A stretch of DNA of 64,000 bases from Streptomyces sp. SPB162 (GCF_029504575.1 NZ_JAQFII010000001.1:372001-436000), one strand, 5' to 3'. Shown: positions 1 through 8,180, counted from the first letter of the stretch. Notes: a model not told the origin generated them from the sequence alone. A program made the numbers and translations.

Positions 1-1
1 C

Positions 2-535
2 TACTTGCTGCTGACGGGCGGGGCCACCCCGCAGACCACCACGTCGAACTTCACCCTGTCGCTCCTGGTGATGGTGGTCCTGGGCGGCTCCGGCTCACGC
101 TGGGGACCGCTCGTCGGCGGGGTCCTGTACACCTGGGCCGACCACCGCCTCGGCGACCTGGCCGGGTCCGGCGCGGTCACCCTGTCGCTCCTGGTGATGG
201 TGGTCCTGGGCGGCTCCGGCTCACGCTGGGGACCGCTCGTCGGCGGGGTCCTGTACACCTACACCACGGCGACGAAGACCGGGCCGTGGGCCGACCACCG
301 CCTCGGCGACCTGGCCGGGTCCGGCGCGGTGGCCGGACTGCCCGCGGTGCTGCGCGTACCGCTCTCCCAGCCCCTGTTCCTGCTCGGCACCGTCTTCGTC
401 GCCGTGGTGTACCTGCTGCCCGGCGGAGTGGTGCGGCTGCCGGAACGGATCCGCGCCACCCGGACCCCGAGAGCCACCGGCCGCACCATGACCGACGCCG
501 AGCCCACCGAACGGAAAGAGATCCCCGCGCCATGA
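2..535 (+). CDS. Branched-chain amino acid-type ABC transporter permease (LivM-like), 3' part only
   Basis: The reading frame is open at the left edge and encodes the last 177 residues of a hydrophobic inner-membrane permease of the LivM family, which carries branched-chain amino acids or similar small acids. The glycine-rich segment LVMVVLGGSGSRWGPLVGG is the family's conserved cytoplasmic loop region, and it appears twice here. The C-terminus has one more membrane segment (about residues 128-145) and a polar tail. The duplication and a 9-residue insert disturb the loop, so transport function is doubtful unless this is an assembly error. The stop overlaps the next start by ATGA, so the downstream hydrolase is co-translated. 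The family call is clear; the substrate is not known. Confidence 0.8.
   Translation, partial: YLLLTGGATPQTTTSNFTLSLLVMVVLGGSGSRWGPLVGGVLYTWADHRLGDLAGSGAVTLSLLVMVVLGGSGSRWGPLVGGVLYTYTTATKTGPWADHRLGDLAGSGAVAGLPAVLRVPLSQPLFLLGTVFVAVVYLLPGGVVRLPERIRATRTPRATGRTMTDAEPTERKEIPAP
51..329 (+). repeat. In-frame 126-bp tandem duplication with a 27-bp inverted-copy insert
   Basis: Bases 51-176 are repeated exactly from 177. The second copy is interrupted at 260-286 by 27 extra bases. Of these, 260-279 are the perfect reverse complement of 392-411 further downstream, and the remaining seven match the inverted 385-391 at five positions. Both changes keep the reading frame. Confidence 0.9.
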
Positions 536-1449
536 CGCAGACGCCCACCCCCGCCGTCGAACCCGCGGCGTTCGAGGAGTTCACCGTTCCCGTCGAGGGC
601 GGGGACCTCGCCGTGCTGCGCTGGCCCGCGACCGTGCCGGACGCGCCGGTGGCGCTGGCACTGCACGGCATCACCGGCAACGCCCTGTCCTGGGCACGCG
701 TCGCCCACCACCTGGCGGGCCGCGTCACACTGATCGCCCCCGATCTGCGTGGGCGGGCGGGCAGTTCCGCGCTGCCGGGACCGTACGGGATCGCGCGCCA
801 CGCCGACGACGCGGCGGCCCTGGCGGCGGTGGTCGGGGCGCGGCGCGTGCTGCTGGCCGGGCACTCCATGGGCGCGTTCACGGCGTCCCTGGCCGCGGTG
901 CGCCACCCGGACCGGTTCTCCTCCCTGCTGCTGGTGGACGGCGCCGTCGGATTTCCGGCCCCGCTGGAGCTGGCACCCGACGAGCTGATCACGGCGGTGA
1001 TCGGGCCGGCCATGAGCCGCCTGTCGATGACGTTCCCCGACCGCGCCGGCTACCGGTCCTTCTGGCAGGCGCACCCGGCCTTCGGCTCGTCCTGGGGGCC
1101 TTGGGTGGACGACTACGTCCAGCGCGACCTGGTGGGGCAGGAGCCGGAACTGCGCTCCTCCTGCCGGATCGAGGCCGTCCGCACCGACGGCGTCGACTTG
1201 TTCTCCGAGGACGTGCTGGCCGCCGTCCACCACCTGCCCTGTCCCGCCCGGCTGCTGTGGGCCGAGCGGGGGCTGATGGACGAGCCGCAGGGGCTGTACG
1301 ACGAGGAACGCCTGGCCGCGGCCGGCCTGGACCGTCGTGTCGTCACCCCGCTGATGCTGGCGGGCACCAACCACTACACCATCCTCATCGGGGACGACGG
1401 CGCCCGCGAGGTGGCCCGGCACCTCATGGAAACGGCAGGCTCGTCATGA
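532..1449 (+). CDS. Alpha/beta-fold hydrolase
   Basis: This 305-residue cytoplasmic hydrolase has the oxyanion motif HG at residues 45-46, the nucleophile elbow GHSMG at 110-114 (Ser112) and a late histidine in TNHYT (His281); Asp250 is a possible acid. The family covers esterases, C-C bond hydrolases and haloperoxidase-like enzymes, so the substrate cannot be named. Start ATG at 532 overlaps the stop of the permease gene by ATGA, and its own stop overlaps the start of the next gene by ATGA, so the three are probably one translationally coupled unit. Link to a transporter suggests it opens or de-esterifies an imported compound, which is inference. Confidence 0.85.
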   Translation: MTQTPTPAVEPAAFEEFTVPVEGGDLAVLRWPATVPDAPVALALHGITGNALSWARVAHHLAGRVTLIAPDLRGRAGSSALPGPYGIARHADDAAALAAVVGARRVLLAGHSMGAFTASLAAVRHPDRFSSLLLVDGAVGFPAPLELAPDELITAVIGPAMSRLSMTFPDRAGYRSFWQAHPAFGSSWGPWVDDYVQRDLVGQEPELRSSCRIEAVRTDGVDLFSEDVLAAVHHLPCPARLLWAERGLMDEPQGLYDEERLAAAGLDRRVVTPLMLAGTNHYTILIGDDGAREVARHLMETAGSS

Positions 1450-2900
1450 CCGCATCCATCCTGCGCGGCCTCTTCCGGCGCCTCAACGTGATCGTCGTCC
1501 TCGGGCTCCTCGCCGCAGGACTGGTGAGCGGGCCGGCCGCCGCGGCGGGCGGCACCTACCAGCAGGTCACCGGCTTCGGTTCCAATCCGGGCAACCTGAC
1601 GATGTACCAGTACACGCCGGCGAACCTTCCCGTCGGCGCCCCGCTGGTCCTCGCGCTGCACGGATGTACGCAGACCGCGAACGACTACCACACGCACTCG
1701 GGCTGGCAGAAGTTCGCCGACCTGTGGGGCTTCGCCGTGGTCTACCCGCAGACCAGCGCGGTCAACAACAGTCTGTCGTGCTTCAGTTGGTTCGACGCGA
1801 CGAAGGACACCCGAGGGCGCGGCGAGGCGGCCTCGGTGCTGCAGATGGTGGACCACGCCCAGGCCCAGCTCGGTTCGGACCGCCACCGGATCTTCGTCAC
1901 GGGCCTGTCCGCGGGCGGCGGCCTGGCGGCCGACCTGCTCGCCGACTACCCCGACGTGTTCGCCGGCGGATCAATCGACTCCGGGCTGCCCGCCCAGTGC
2001 GCGACCACCCAGAACGCCGCCTCCTCCTGCCAGAACGGCACCCGGAACCTGACCCCCGCGCAGTGGGGCGACACGGTCCGCGGCTCCTTCCCCGGATACA
2101 CCGGACCGTGGCCGCGGGTGGCGATCTGGCAGGGCACGTCCGACACCACCGTCAAACCGGTCAACGCCACCGAGCTGCGCGACCAGTGGACCAACGTGCA
2201 GGGCATCGGTCAGACCGCGTCCAGCACGCGGAGCCTGCCCGGCAACACCACCGTCAGCACCTACGCCGACAGCGCGGGCCGTCCCGTCGTCGCGCTGTAC
2301 TCGATATCCGGCATGGGCCACGGGCTGGCCGTGGACCCCGGTTCCGGCGACGACCAGTGCGGCACCGCCGGCGCCTACTTCCTCGACACCGTCTGCTCCA
2401 GTTACCACACCGCCACGTTCTGGGGTCTGGACGGCTCCCCCACCGCGCCCGGCCCCCTTCCCGCGCCCACCGGCCTGCGGGTCACCGCGACCACCGGCAG
2501 CACCGTCTCCCTGACGTGGAACGCGGTCGACGGCGCCGTCTCGTACTCCGTTCGGCGCAACGGCACCGCCGCGGGATCCACCGCCTCGACGTCGTACACC
2601 GACACCGGGCTGGCCCCCGAGGCGGCCTACGGCTACACCGTCGCCGCGGTCGACTCCTCCGGCGCCACCGGTTCCGTCTCGGCGACGGTCACGGCGACGA
2701 CAACCGGGGCCGCACCCCGGTGCTTCACCGCCGGTAACTACAGCCATGTGGCGGCCGGGCGCGCGCACCAGAGCGGCGGTTACGCCTACGCCAACGGCTC
2801 GAACCAGAACATGGGCCTGGACAACGTCTTCACCACCCACACCCTCCAGGAGGCCCCGAACGGCTACTTCGTCATCGCCGACGGCGGCTGCCCCGCCTGA
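1446..2900 (+). CDS. Secreted PHB-depolymerase-like esterase with a fibronectin type III domain
   Basis: The 484-residue product starts with an arginine-containing n-region and a hydrophobic signal sequence ending near AAAAGG (about residue 35). The catalytic domain of extracellular short-chain PHA depolymerases and related feruloyl/acetylxylan esterases follows: oxyanion HGC at 72-74, lipase box GLSAG at 153-157 with Ser155, and likely Asp233 and His292. A fibronectin type III module occupies about 340-425, and a short Cys-containing C-terminal region ends in GGCPA. It would hydrolyse polyester or acylated polysaccharide outside the cell. It overlaps the upstream hydrolase gene by ATGA. Polymer specificity cannot be told from sequence. 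Confidence 0.85.
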   Translation: MTASILRGLFRRLNVIVVLGLLAAGLVSGPAAAAGGTYQQVTGFGSNPGNLTMYQYTPANLPVGAPLVLALHGCTQTANDYHTHSGWQKFADLWGFAVVYPQTSAVNNSLSCFSWFDATKDTRGRGEAASVLQMVDHAQAQLGSDRHRIFVTGLSAGGGLAADLLADYPDVFAGGSIDSGLPAQCATTQNAASSCQNGTRNLTPAQWGDTVRGSFPGYTGPWPRVAIWQGTSDTTVKPVNATELRDQWTNVQGIGQTASSTRSLPGNTTVSTYADSAGRPVVALYSISGMGHGLAVDPGSGDDQCGTAGAYFLDTVCSSYHTATFWGLDGSPTAPGPLPAPTGLRVTATTGSTVSLTWNAVDGAVSYSVRRNGTAAGSTASTSYTDTGLAPEAAYGYTVAAVDSSGATGSVSATVTATTTGAAPRCFTAGNYSHVAAGRAHQSGGYAYANGSNQNMGLDNVFTTHTLQEAPNGYFVIADGGCPA

Positions 2901-2986
2901 CGCCGCTCGGGGCACCCGCGCCGGACCGACCACGCGCGCACCGCGCACAGGGGTGATATCAGTCCACTGTGGAAGAACATCGTGAT

Positions 2987-3145
2987 GTGAACGGACCGGA
3001 CCGGATGTCCCGGCAGCCGCGGCTGCTCTCGACCTCCTGCGGCGACTGCGCGTGCTGCGGGGAGGGGGCCTGCGTCAGAGGACCGGACAACGGCTGCCCG
3101 GTGGACCTGGAGAGCGTGACGTCCTGCCCCTGCCTCCTGACCTGA
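2987..3145 (+). CDS. Small cysteine-rich protein, about 52 aa
   Basis: A short ORF encodes eight cysteines in its last 41 residues, spaced C-x2-C-x-C-C-x4-C-x7-C-x9-C-x-C, a density that is hard to explain by chance. The frame is closed by a stop at 2954-2956. Possible starts are GTG 2969, GTG 2987 (GGAAG ten or so bases upstream) and ATG 3005; I chose 2987. There is no signal peptide. The spacing would suit zinc or iron-sulfur binding. It lies between the esterase and the convergent 2H phosphoesterase and resembles no family I recognise. Whether it is translated is unproven. Confidence 0.45.
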   Translation: MNGPDRMSRQPRLLSTSCGDCACCGEGACVRGPDNGCPVDLESVTSCPCLLT

Positions 3146-3183
3146 CCCGCACGGCCCGGCAGTGGGATCCGGGGTCGGGAGGT

Positions 3184-3723
3184 TCAGCCGCGCAGCGGGA
3201 ACGTCCGCCCGTCGTGCCAGCGCTCGCCGTCCCAGACCACGAGCTGGACCGCCGTGACGCGACCGGTGAAGGGGAGCCCGCCCGTCAGCTCGGTTTCGAT
3301 CGTGTCCAACACGCTCGGATCCGGGCTGTAGGCGACGGTCAGGTGCGGGACCACGTCGGCATGGCGGCCACCGTACGGCGGCGCCTCCGGCCAGCGGTCG
3401 ACGACGCCGGCGGTGAGCGCGCGAAGGGGGCCGTCCGGCTCCGGGGCGAGATAGAGCATGCCGGGGAATCGTCCGCAGCGGCGGAAGCGCGTCTCGAACG
3501 GCGGGTGCGCGGCCAGCGTCGTCTCCAGGGCCTCGATGACGCCGTCGTCGATCCGCGCGTGGTCCAGGAACGGGTAGAGCACCGACACGTGCGCCGGGAC
3601 CCCGGTCGCGGCCGCGGGGTCGAACCGCCCCCGCCACGGGCCAACGAGCTGTTCCGCCTCCGGAATCTTGATGACCAACGCCGTCCGGCCCGCCGGATAC
3701 CTCGCGCTGTCCTCTGACGCCAT
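3184..3723 (-). CDS. 2'-5' RNA ligase-like 2H phosphoesterase
   Basis: This 179-residue protein carries the two motifs that define the 2H phosphoesterase superfamily, HVS at residues 45-47 and HLT at 127-129, in the usual two-lobe layout. Family members act on 2',5'- or cyclic-phosphate nucleotide or RNA ends; bacterial members are often of unknown biological role. The ATG at 3723 is preceded on the minus strand by the region shared with the chitinase promoter, so the two genes are divergent. The length is normal for the family. Confidence 0.8.
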   Translation of the reverse strand: MASEDSARYPAGRTALVIKIPEAEQLVGPWRGRFDPAAATGVPAHVSVLYPFLDHARIDDGVIEALETTLAAHPPFETRFRRCGRFPGMLYLAPEPDGPLRALTAGVVDRWPEAPPYGGRHADVVPHLTVAYSPDPSVLDTIETELTGGLPFTGRVTAVQLVVWDGERWHDGRTFPLRG

Positions 3724-3839
3724 CGTTCCGTACCGGTCCCGTCCGTCGCTCAGCGGTCGCCGTTCGGCAGGCTATCGCAGGCGTCGTCGACGGCTTCACC
3801 GCGCCTCCCCCACCGAACGGCCGCCACCTCGGGGAATGT

Positions 3840-3880
3840 TGGTCCAGACCTTGACAGGTCCAGACCAATCCGATTAAGTG
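3840..3880 (+). promoter_or_regulatory. Chitinase promoter with two DasR-like direct repeats
   Basis: Two near-identical 12-mers, TGGTCCAGACCT (3840-3851) and AGGTCCAGACCA (3856-3867), are set 16 bases apart and flank a perfect -35 box TTGACA at 3851-3856; a plausible -10 is TAAGTG near 3875. Paired repeats of this kind overlapping the -35 are established in Streptomyces chitinase promoters, and they resemble the DasR-responsive element around TGGTCTAGACCA. They predict repression by DasR or a similar regulator relieved by amino sugars. Confidence 0.8.
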
Positions 3881-3921
3881 CAGGACGATCCTCCACTCAA
3901 CCCCCCACTAGGAGTGGCCCC

Positions 3922-5007
3922 GTGTCCAAACAACGCATCATGGCGTTTCTCACCGCTCTGATCGTCGCGGTCGGACTGGCGGTCCTCGTACCGCTGGCGT
4001 CCACCGCTTCCGCCGCGCAGTGTACGACCGCGTGGAACTCCTCGACCGTGTACACCGGCGGGCTGTCGGCGTCCTACAACGGTCACAACTGGTCCGCGAA
4101 GTGGTGGACCCAGAACGAGACCCCCGGCACCGCGGCCGTCTGGGCCGACCAGGGCGCCTGCGGCAGCACGGGCGGTGGCACCGGTGGTACCGGCGGCACC
4201 GGATCGTGCGACTACCCCGCGTGGGTCGCGGGCCGGGCGTACGTCACCGGTGACATCGTCAAGTACACCGACGGCAAGGCGTACCAGGCCGAGCACGACA
4301 ATCCCGGCTACGACCCGGTCATCAGCACCTGGTACTGGGAGCCCTACACCTGCGGCGGCTCGTCGACCACGCCGCCGCCCAGCCAGGGCGGCTTCCCGGT
4401 CACCGAGGCGCAGTTCAACCAGATGTTCCCGAGCCGCAACTCGTTCTACTCCTACAGCGGCCTGACCGCGGCCCTGAGCGCCTACCCCGGATTCGCCAAC
4501 ACCGGGAGCGACACCGTCAAGCGCCAGGAAGCCGCCGCGTTCCTGGCCAACGTCAACCACGAGACCGGCGGACTCGTCTACATCGTCGAGCAGAACACCG
4601 CCAACTACCCGCACTACTGCGACGCGAGCCAGTCCTACGGCTGCCCCGCCGGCCAGTCCGCGTACTACGGACGCGGTCCGATCCAGCTGAGCTGGAACTT
4701 CAACTACAAGGCGGCCGGCGACGCGCTCGGCATCGACCTGCTGCACAACCCCTCCCTCGTGCAGACCGACTCGGCCGTCGCCTGGAAGACCGGCCTGTGG
4801 TACTGGAACACCCAGAGCGGACCGGGCACCATGACCCCGCACAACGCCATGGTCAACGGCGCCGGCTTCGGTGAGACCATCCGCAGCATCAACGGAAGCA
4901 TCGAGTGCAACGGCGGCAACCCCGCCCAGGTCCAGAGCCGGATCGACGCGTACCAGCGCTTCGTCCAGATCCTCGGAGTCCCGGCGGGCAACAACCTCGG
5001 CTGCTGA
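3922..5007 (+). CDS. Secreted family 19 chitinase with two chitin-binding modules
   Basis: The 361-residue product has a signal peptide (about 1-32, ending STASAA), a CBM5/12-like module with WSAKWW (33-81), a Gly-rich linker, a second CBM5/12-like module with STWYWEPYTCG (96-146), and a GH19 catalytic domain from about 158 to the end. GH19 hallmarks are NHETGG with general-acid Glu214, a second acid at Glu223, and YYGRGPIQLSWNFNY at 248-262. It cleaves beta-1,4 linkages of chitin outside the cell. Start GTG 3922 is fixed by the Shine-Dalgarno AGGAG at 3910-3914. It is monocistronic, with its own regulated promoter and a strong terminator. Confidence 0.95.
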   Translation: MSKQRIMAFLTALIVAVGLAVLVPLASTASAAQCTTAWNSSTVYTGGLSASYNGHNWSAKWWTQNETPGTAAVWADQGACGSTGGGTGGTGGTGSCDYPAWVAGRAYVTGDIVKYTDGKAYQAEHDNPGYDPVISTWYWEPYTCGGSSTTPPPSQGGFPVTEAQFNQMFPSRNSFYSYSGLTAALSAYPGFANTGSDTVKRQEAAAFLANVNHETGGLVYIVEQNTANYPHYCDASQSYGCPAGQSAYYGRGPIQLSWNFNYKAAGDALGIDLLHNPSLVQTDSAVAWKTGLWYWNTQSGPGTMTPHNAMVNGAGFGETIRSINGSIECNGGNPAQVQSRIDAYQRFVQILGVPAGNNLGC

Positions 5008-5035
5008 TACCCACTCCCGACCCCATGCCCCACGA

Positions 5036-5079
5036 ACGGCTCACGGACCAGGCGACCTGCTGCCCGGTCCGTGAGCCGT
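5036..5079. terminator. Chitinase terminator hairpin
   Basis: A perfect 14-bp stem, ACGGCTCACGGACC (5036-5049) with GGTCCGTGAGCCGT (5066-5079), lies 29 bases after the chitinase stop. There is no T-run, as is usual for Streptomyces terminators. Confidence 0.85.
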
Positions 5080-5387
5080 CGGCGCGTCGGAACCATTCCA
5101 GGTCACCGAAGAACCGATTGTTTTCGGAAGCAATGGCTCATTCAGGCAGTCGGCGCAGCTGTCAATAGCCCTATCCGGAATATCTCATTCATGTCTCCCC
5201 ATGTGGGTTACCGTGATGTAAGCTTCGGCGCGGGTCCAAATGAACCATAGAAGGCCACACGTCGGACAACCCGCACGTAGGCCTTCTTCCGCTGTGCGCC
5301 CGTTTCCCGTCCGCGCGGAATGTTTTTGGATCGCTTTACTCCCTGAGGAAGTGCGCTGTGCCGACCAGCGGGAAAACTGACCTCGTT
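5080..5387. other. Gene-free AT-richer stretch upstream of the LuxR-type regulator
   Basis: About 300 bases with lower GC than the surroundings separate the chitinase terminator from the regulator leader. A possible minus-strand ORF of 74 codons here has no ribosome binding site or recognisable motif. I see no gene; promoter elements for the regulator are likely but were not located with confidence. Confidence 0.5.
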
Positions 5388-5428
5388 GCCGCGTCCTCCC
5401 CCTGACCATGGGGAGACGCGGCTTGTTT
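5388..5428 (+). promoter_or_regulatory. Hairpin plus T-rich tract in the leader of the LuxR-type regulator
   Basis: GCCGCGTCCTCCCC (5388-5401) pairs with GGGGAGACGCGGC (5410-5422) with one bulged base, and the stem is followed by TTGTTT. It looks like an intrinsic terminator or attenuator about 100 bases before the regulator start. Whether it attenuates transcription depends on where the promoter lies. Confidence 0.45.
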
Positions 5429-5528
5429 GCGGTCGGTTCTCCGACTTTATTCGATCTTGTGGTCGTCAGACACGGCTCTCCACAAGAGGACCGCAGACGG
5501 CCATACGGGGGAAGGCAGGACGCCGCAC

Positions 5529-6167
5529 ATGGCTCAGATACAACTGCTGATCGCCGATGACCAGGTCGTGACCCGATCCGGTCTCATGGCGATGACCAGG
5601 GAAGCTCCAGGACTGGACGTGGTCGCGGTGGCCCATGACGAGGCCGGCGTCCTGACCGCGGTGGACCGCGCGGATCCCGACGTCGTCCTGCTCAATCTCC
5701 GCACCCTGACAGCCGAGCGGTTCCGACATCTCGTCCGACTGGTCGGCGCGCATACCTCGATCATCGTCCTGTGGTGCCACGACTCCCTCGTCACGATCCA
5801 GGACGCCCTGCGGGCCAAGGTCGCCGGCTTCATGGACCTGGAGATCCTGCAGGAGGACTTCGCCAGCGTGATCTCCCTGGTCAATCGCGGCTGTGCGGTA
5901 TATCTCCTGCCCCATGAACGGCTCTCCGATATCAGCACCGAATATCCGGTGTCGTCCGACCCGGTCGCGATATCAAGTCTCACCTCGCGGGAGAACGACG
6001 TACTCCTGCTGCTGGCCGACGGGATGACGAACAAACAGATCGGCTCGACCCTGCATATCGCCGAGAACACCGTCAAGAAACACGTCCACCGCGCGATGAT
6101 CAAGTTATCGGCCTCCAACCGGGTGGAAGCGGCGCTGCTCGTCTCCCAACTCGGCCCCAAGCGGTGA
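5529..6167 (+). CDS. Orphan LuxR/NarL-type regulator with a degenerate receiver domain
   Basis: The 212-residue protein has a receiver-like domain (about 3-120) and a LuxR helix-turn-helix (about 148-208, with SRENDVLLLLADGMTNKQIG and ENTVKKHV). The acidic pair near the N-terminus is kept (Asp10-Asp11). The phosphoacceptor position reads VVLLNLR, giving Asn56 in place of Asp, and the conserved lysine near the end of the domain is missing (AGFMDLE). It therefore cannot be phosphorylated in the normal way and may respond to a ligand or act constitutively. ATG 5529 follows GGCAGGA by eight bases. No histidine kinase is adjacent. The target is unknown; the diiron gene set downstream is one candidate. 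Confidence 0.85.
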   Translation: MAQIQLLIADDQVVTRSGLMAMTREAPGLDVVAVAHDEAGVLTAVDRADPDVVLLNLRTLTAERFRHLVRLVGAHTSIIVLWCHDSLVTIQDALRAKVAGFMDLEILQEDFASVISLVNRGCAVYLLPHERLSDISTEYPVSSDPVAISSLTSRENDVLLLLADGMTNKQIGSTLHIAENTVKKHVHRAMIKLSASNRVEAALLVSQLGPKR

Positions 6168-6195
6168 GGGGCGATGCCCGGCGCGACCGCTCCGA

Positions 6196-6810
6196 TCACT
6201 TCAGGAGGGACGTGAGCAGCACGTCGTACGTCCGTCCCGTGCCAGTGACCGCCGCGACGCCCTTCATGGCGACCTCGTGCCCGAGGTAGGTCAGCGCGCC
6301 CAGCAGCGCGAGCGCGAGTTGCCGGGACGTCTCGGCGCCGTCGAGGCCGGGGTCACCGGAGTTGCCACCGGGTCCGGTGGTGGGACGGGCCCGCTCCACC
6401 AGTCGGATCGTCGCCGACAGCCACCACTGCTCGTCGATCCGTCGCCATCGCTCGTACCCGAGCACCGCCGGCGCGTCGAGCAGCAGCAGCCGGGCCACGG
6501 CAGGATCGGCGCACAGGGCGAGGAACTCCTGCCCGGAGCGGAGCAGCCGCGCGACGGGTTCGTCCTCGACATCGAGTGCCTGGATCCGTAGCGCCAGTTC
6601 ACGGTGGATGTCGTGCACGACATCCACCAACAGCGCCTCCTTGCCCGCCCAGTGGTGGTACAGCGCACCGGTCGTCACCCCGGAACTCCTCGCGATCTCC
6701 GCGATGGTCGTCGCGGAGTAACCGCGCTCGCTGAACAACTGCCGGGCTTGACGGGTCAGTTGGGCGCGGGTGCGCTGGGTTCGCTCCACGTTGGATCTGC
6801 GCGTCGACAT
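6196..6810 (-). CDS. TetR-family regulator
   Basis: A 204-residue repressor-type protein with a TetR helix-turn-helix at about residues 10-56 (FSERGYSATTIAEIARSSGV followed by TGALYHHWAGKEAL) and a helical ligand domain. The start ATG at 6810 lies only 24 bases from the divergent thioesterase start, so both genes probably have leaderless or near-leaderless transcripts from one small regulatory region. It most likely controls the neighbouring thioesterase and perhaps the diiron genes beyond; that is inference from position. Confidence 0.85.
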   Translation of the reverse strand: MSTRRSNVERTQRTRAQLTRQARQLFSERGYSATTIAEIARSSGVTTGALYHHWAGKEALLVDVVHDIHRELALRIQALDVEDEPVARLLRSGQEFLALCADPAVARLLLLDAPAVLGYERWRRIDEQWWLSATIRLVERARPTTGPGGNSGDPGLDGAETSRQLALALLGALTYLGHEVAMKGVAAVTGTGRTYDVLLTSLLK

Positions 6811-6834
6811 ACCGAACGATGCTATGTTATTGCG

Positions 6835-7248
6835 ATGATGGATGTCGATGCAGCTCAGGCCGTTCTCGATGACAGCCCCTTCGGGCCCTGGTGGGGATTC
6901 CGCGTGAAAGCCGTCGGCAAGGGACAGGCCAAGGTCTCGCTGCCGCAGCGCCCGGAACTCTTCCGCCCGGGTGGTGTCCTGCAGGGCGGCTGCGCGATGA
7001 CGCTCGCCGACGTCGCCTGCTGGATCGCGATCATGTCGCTGTTCGGCGAGGACGATCCTTCCGTCACCCAGCAGATGACGACGAGTTTCCTCGGCCCGGC
7101 GCGCACCGATCTGGTCTGCGAGGCGACGATCGTCCGGCCCGGCCGCCTGATCGTCTACGGCACCGCCGCCACGACCGACACCGCCGGCAAGCTCGTCTCC
7201 CACCACACCCTGACCTACATCCGGCCACCGGAGCGCAACGCGGTCTGA
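6835..7248 (+). CDS. PaaI-type hotdog-fold thioesterase
   Basis: The 137-residue product matches the PaaI/4HBT hotdog thioesterases: PFGPWWGFRV at the N-terminus, the central helix signature RPGGVLQGGCAMTLADVA with Asp59, and the beta strand SVTQQMTTSFLGPA. These enzymes hydrolyse acyl-CoA thioesters, often of aromatic acids. Two in-frame ATGs (6835, 6838) are possible. It is divergent from a TetR regulator and precedes the PaaA-like diiron gene by about 195 bases, so a role in the same pathway is likely but not shown. Confidence 0.8.
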   Translation: MMDVDAAQAVLDDSPFGPWWGFRVKAVGKGQAKVSLPQRPELFRPGGVLQGGCAMTLADVACWIAIMSLFGEDDPSVTQQMTTSFLGPARTDLVCEATIVRPGRLIVYGTAATTDTAGKLVSHHTLTYIRPPERNAV

Positions 7249-7442
7249 GACCTCCAGCCGTCCCCCGGTCGCAGCCGGCACCGCCGGCTCGGAAGGTACT
7301 CCGCGAGCACCCCCTGGATACCCCGTAAGTGCCACCGGCATACTCCCTTCGTTCCCCGCCGATAGGGCCCCATCGTGGCCTACCGACGCCGTGAACCCCC
7401 CGGATAGGCTGAATTTCATCAGCTACCCGGAGGAGAATTCGT

Positions 7443-8180
7443 ATGGCGACCGTCTTTTCGGAGACCGTGGATTTGGAAAGCGTCGGGGAACTTCCGGAAG
7501 AATACCGGGAGGTGCTGACGCATCAGATGCTCGCCAACGGTGAAGGCGAGTTGAGCGCGGGCGACACCTACGTCGACTCGTTCTATCCGCTGGCTCCCAA
7601 TGCCGACGAGCGCTATATGTGCCTCAAGTTCGGCATGGAAGAGGTGGACCACTTCCGGCGCTTCGCCAAGCTGCTCACCCCACTCGGCGTCGACACGTCG
7701 CACATGGTGAATCAGGCGGTCGCGGACCGGCGTTACTTCCCGGCCGAGAGCATGACCACGCAATTCACCGTCTGGGAGGAGCGCGCCGCGTTCAGCTTCC
7801 TGTGCGAGCTCGAAGGGCATTTCCAGATCAAGGAGATGACCACGAGCACCTACGGGCCGCTGCGGGTCGAGGCCGACGCGATCCTCAAGGAAGAGGCCCG
7901 GCACTTCGGTTACGGCAAGCGCCTGATGCAGGAGTCCTACGACGCCGGCGCGCCGTCGCGGGACCGGGCCCAGAAGGCGCTCGACAAGTTCTATCCGATG
8001 GCGCTGGACATGTTCGGCCGGCCCGACTCCCGCCGCGGGCGGCTCGCCGTCCGGTGGGGCCTGCGCAAGAACGACAACGGTGAGTTGCGCGAGCTGTACA
8101 AGGCCGCGATCGCCGAGCACATCGAGAAGATCGGGTTCTCCGTCCCCAAGGTCGACCCCTCGCAGCTGCAGTTCGCCTGA
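7443..8180 (+). CDS. PaaA/PaaC-like ferritin-fold diiron protein
   Basis: A 245-residue, largely helical protein with two E-x2-H iron motifs, EVDH (Glu67, His70) and EARH (Glu151, His154), plus candidate glutamates in the GEGEL helix (33-37) and in CELEGH (122-124). This is the pattern of the PaaA/PaaC branch of ferritin-like oxygenases, which includes the phenylacetyl-CoA epoxidase subunits. It stands alone here: no PaaB/PaaD/PaaE partners are present. GGAGGAG lies seven bases before ATG 7443. It would activate oxygen on an unknown substrate, with an unknown electron donor. It starts a plus-strand run of four enzyme genes ending at 10865. Confidence 0.75.
   Translation: MATVFSETVDLESVGELPEEYREVLTHQMLANGEGELSAGDTYVDSFYPLAPNADERYMCLKFGMEEVDHFRRFAKLLTPLGVDTSHMVNQAVADRRYFPAESMTTQFTVWEERAAFSFLCELEGHFQIKEMTTSTYGPLRVEADAILKEEARHFGYGKRLMQESYDAGAPSRDRAQKALDKFYPMALDMFGRPDSRRGRLAVRWGLRKNDNGELRELYKAAIAEHIEKIGFSVPKVDPSQLQFA

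Noticed and set aside
5185..5409. 74-codon minus-strand ORF in the AT-richer gap after the chitinase
   Set aside because: No ribosome site, no recognisable motif, and it overlaps a hairpin on the other strand; more likely a non-coding leader region.
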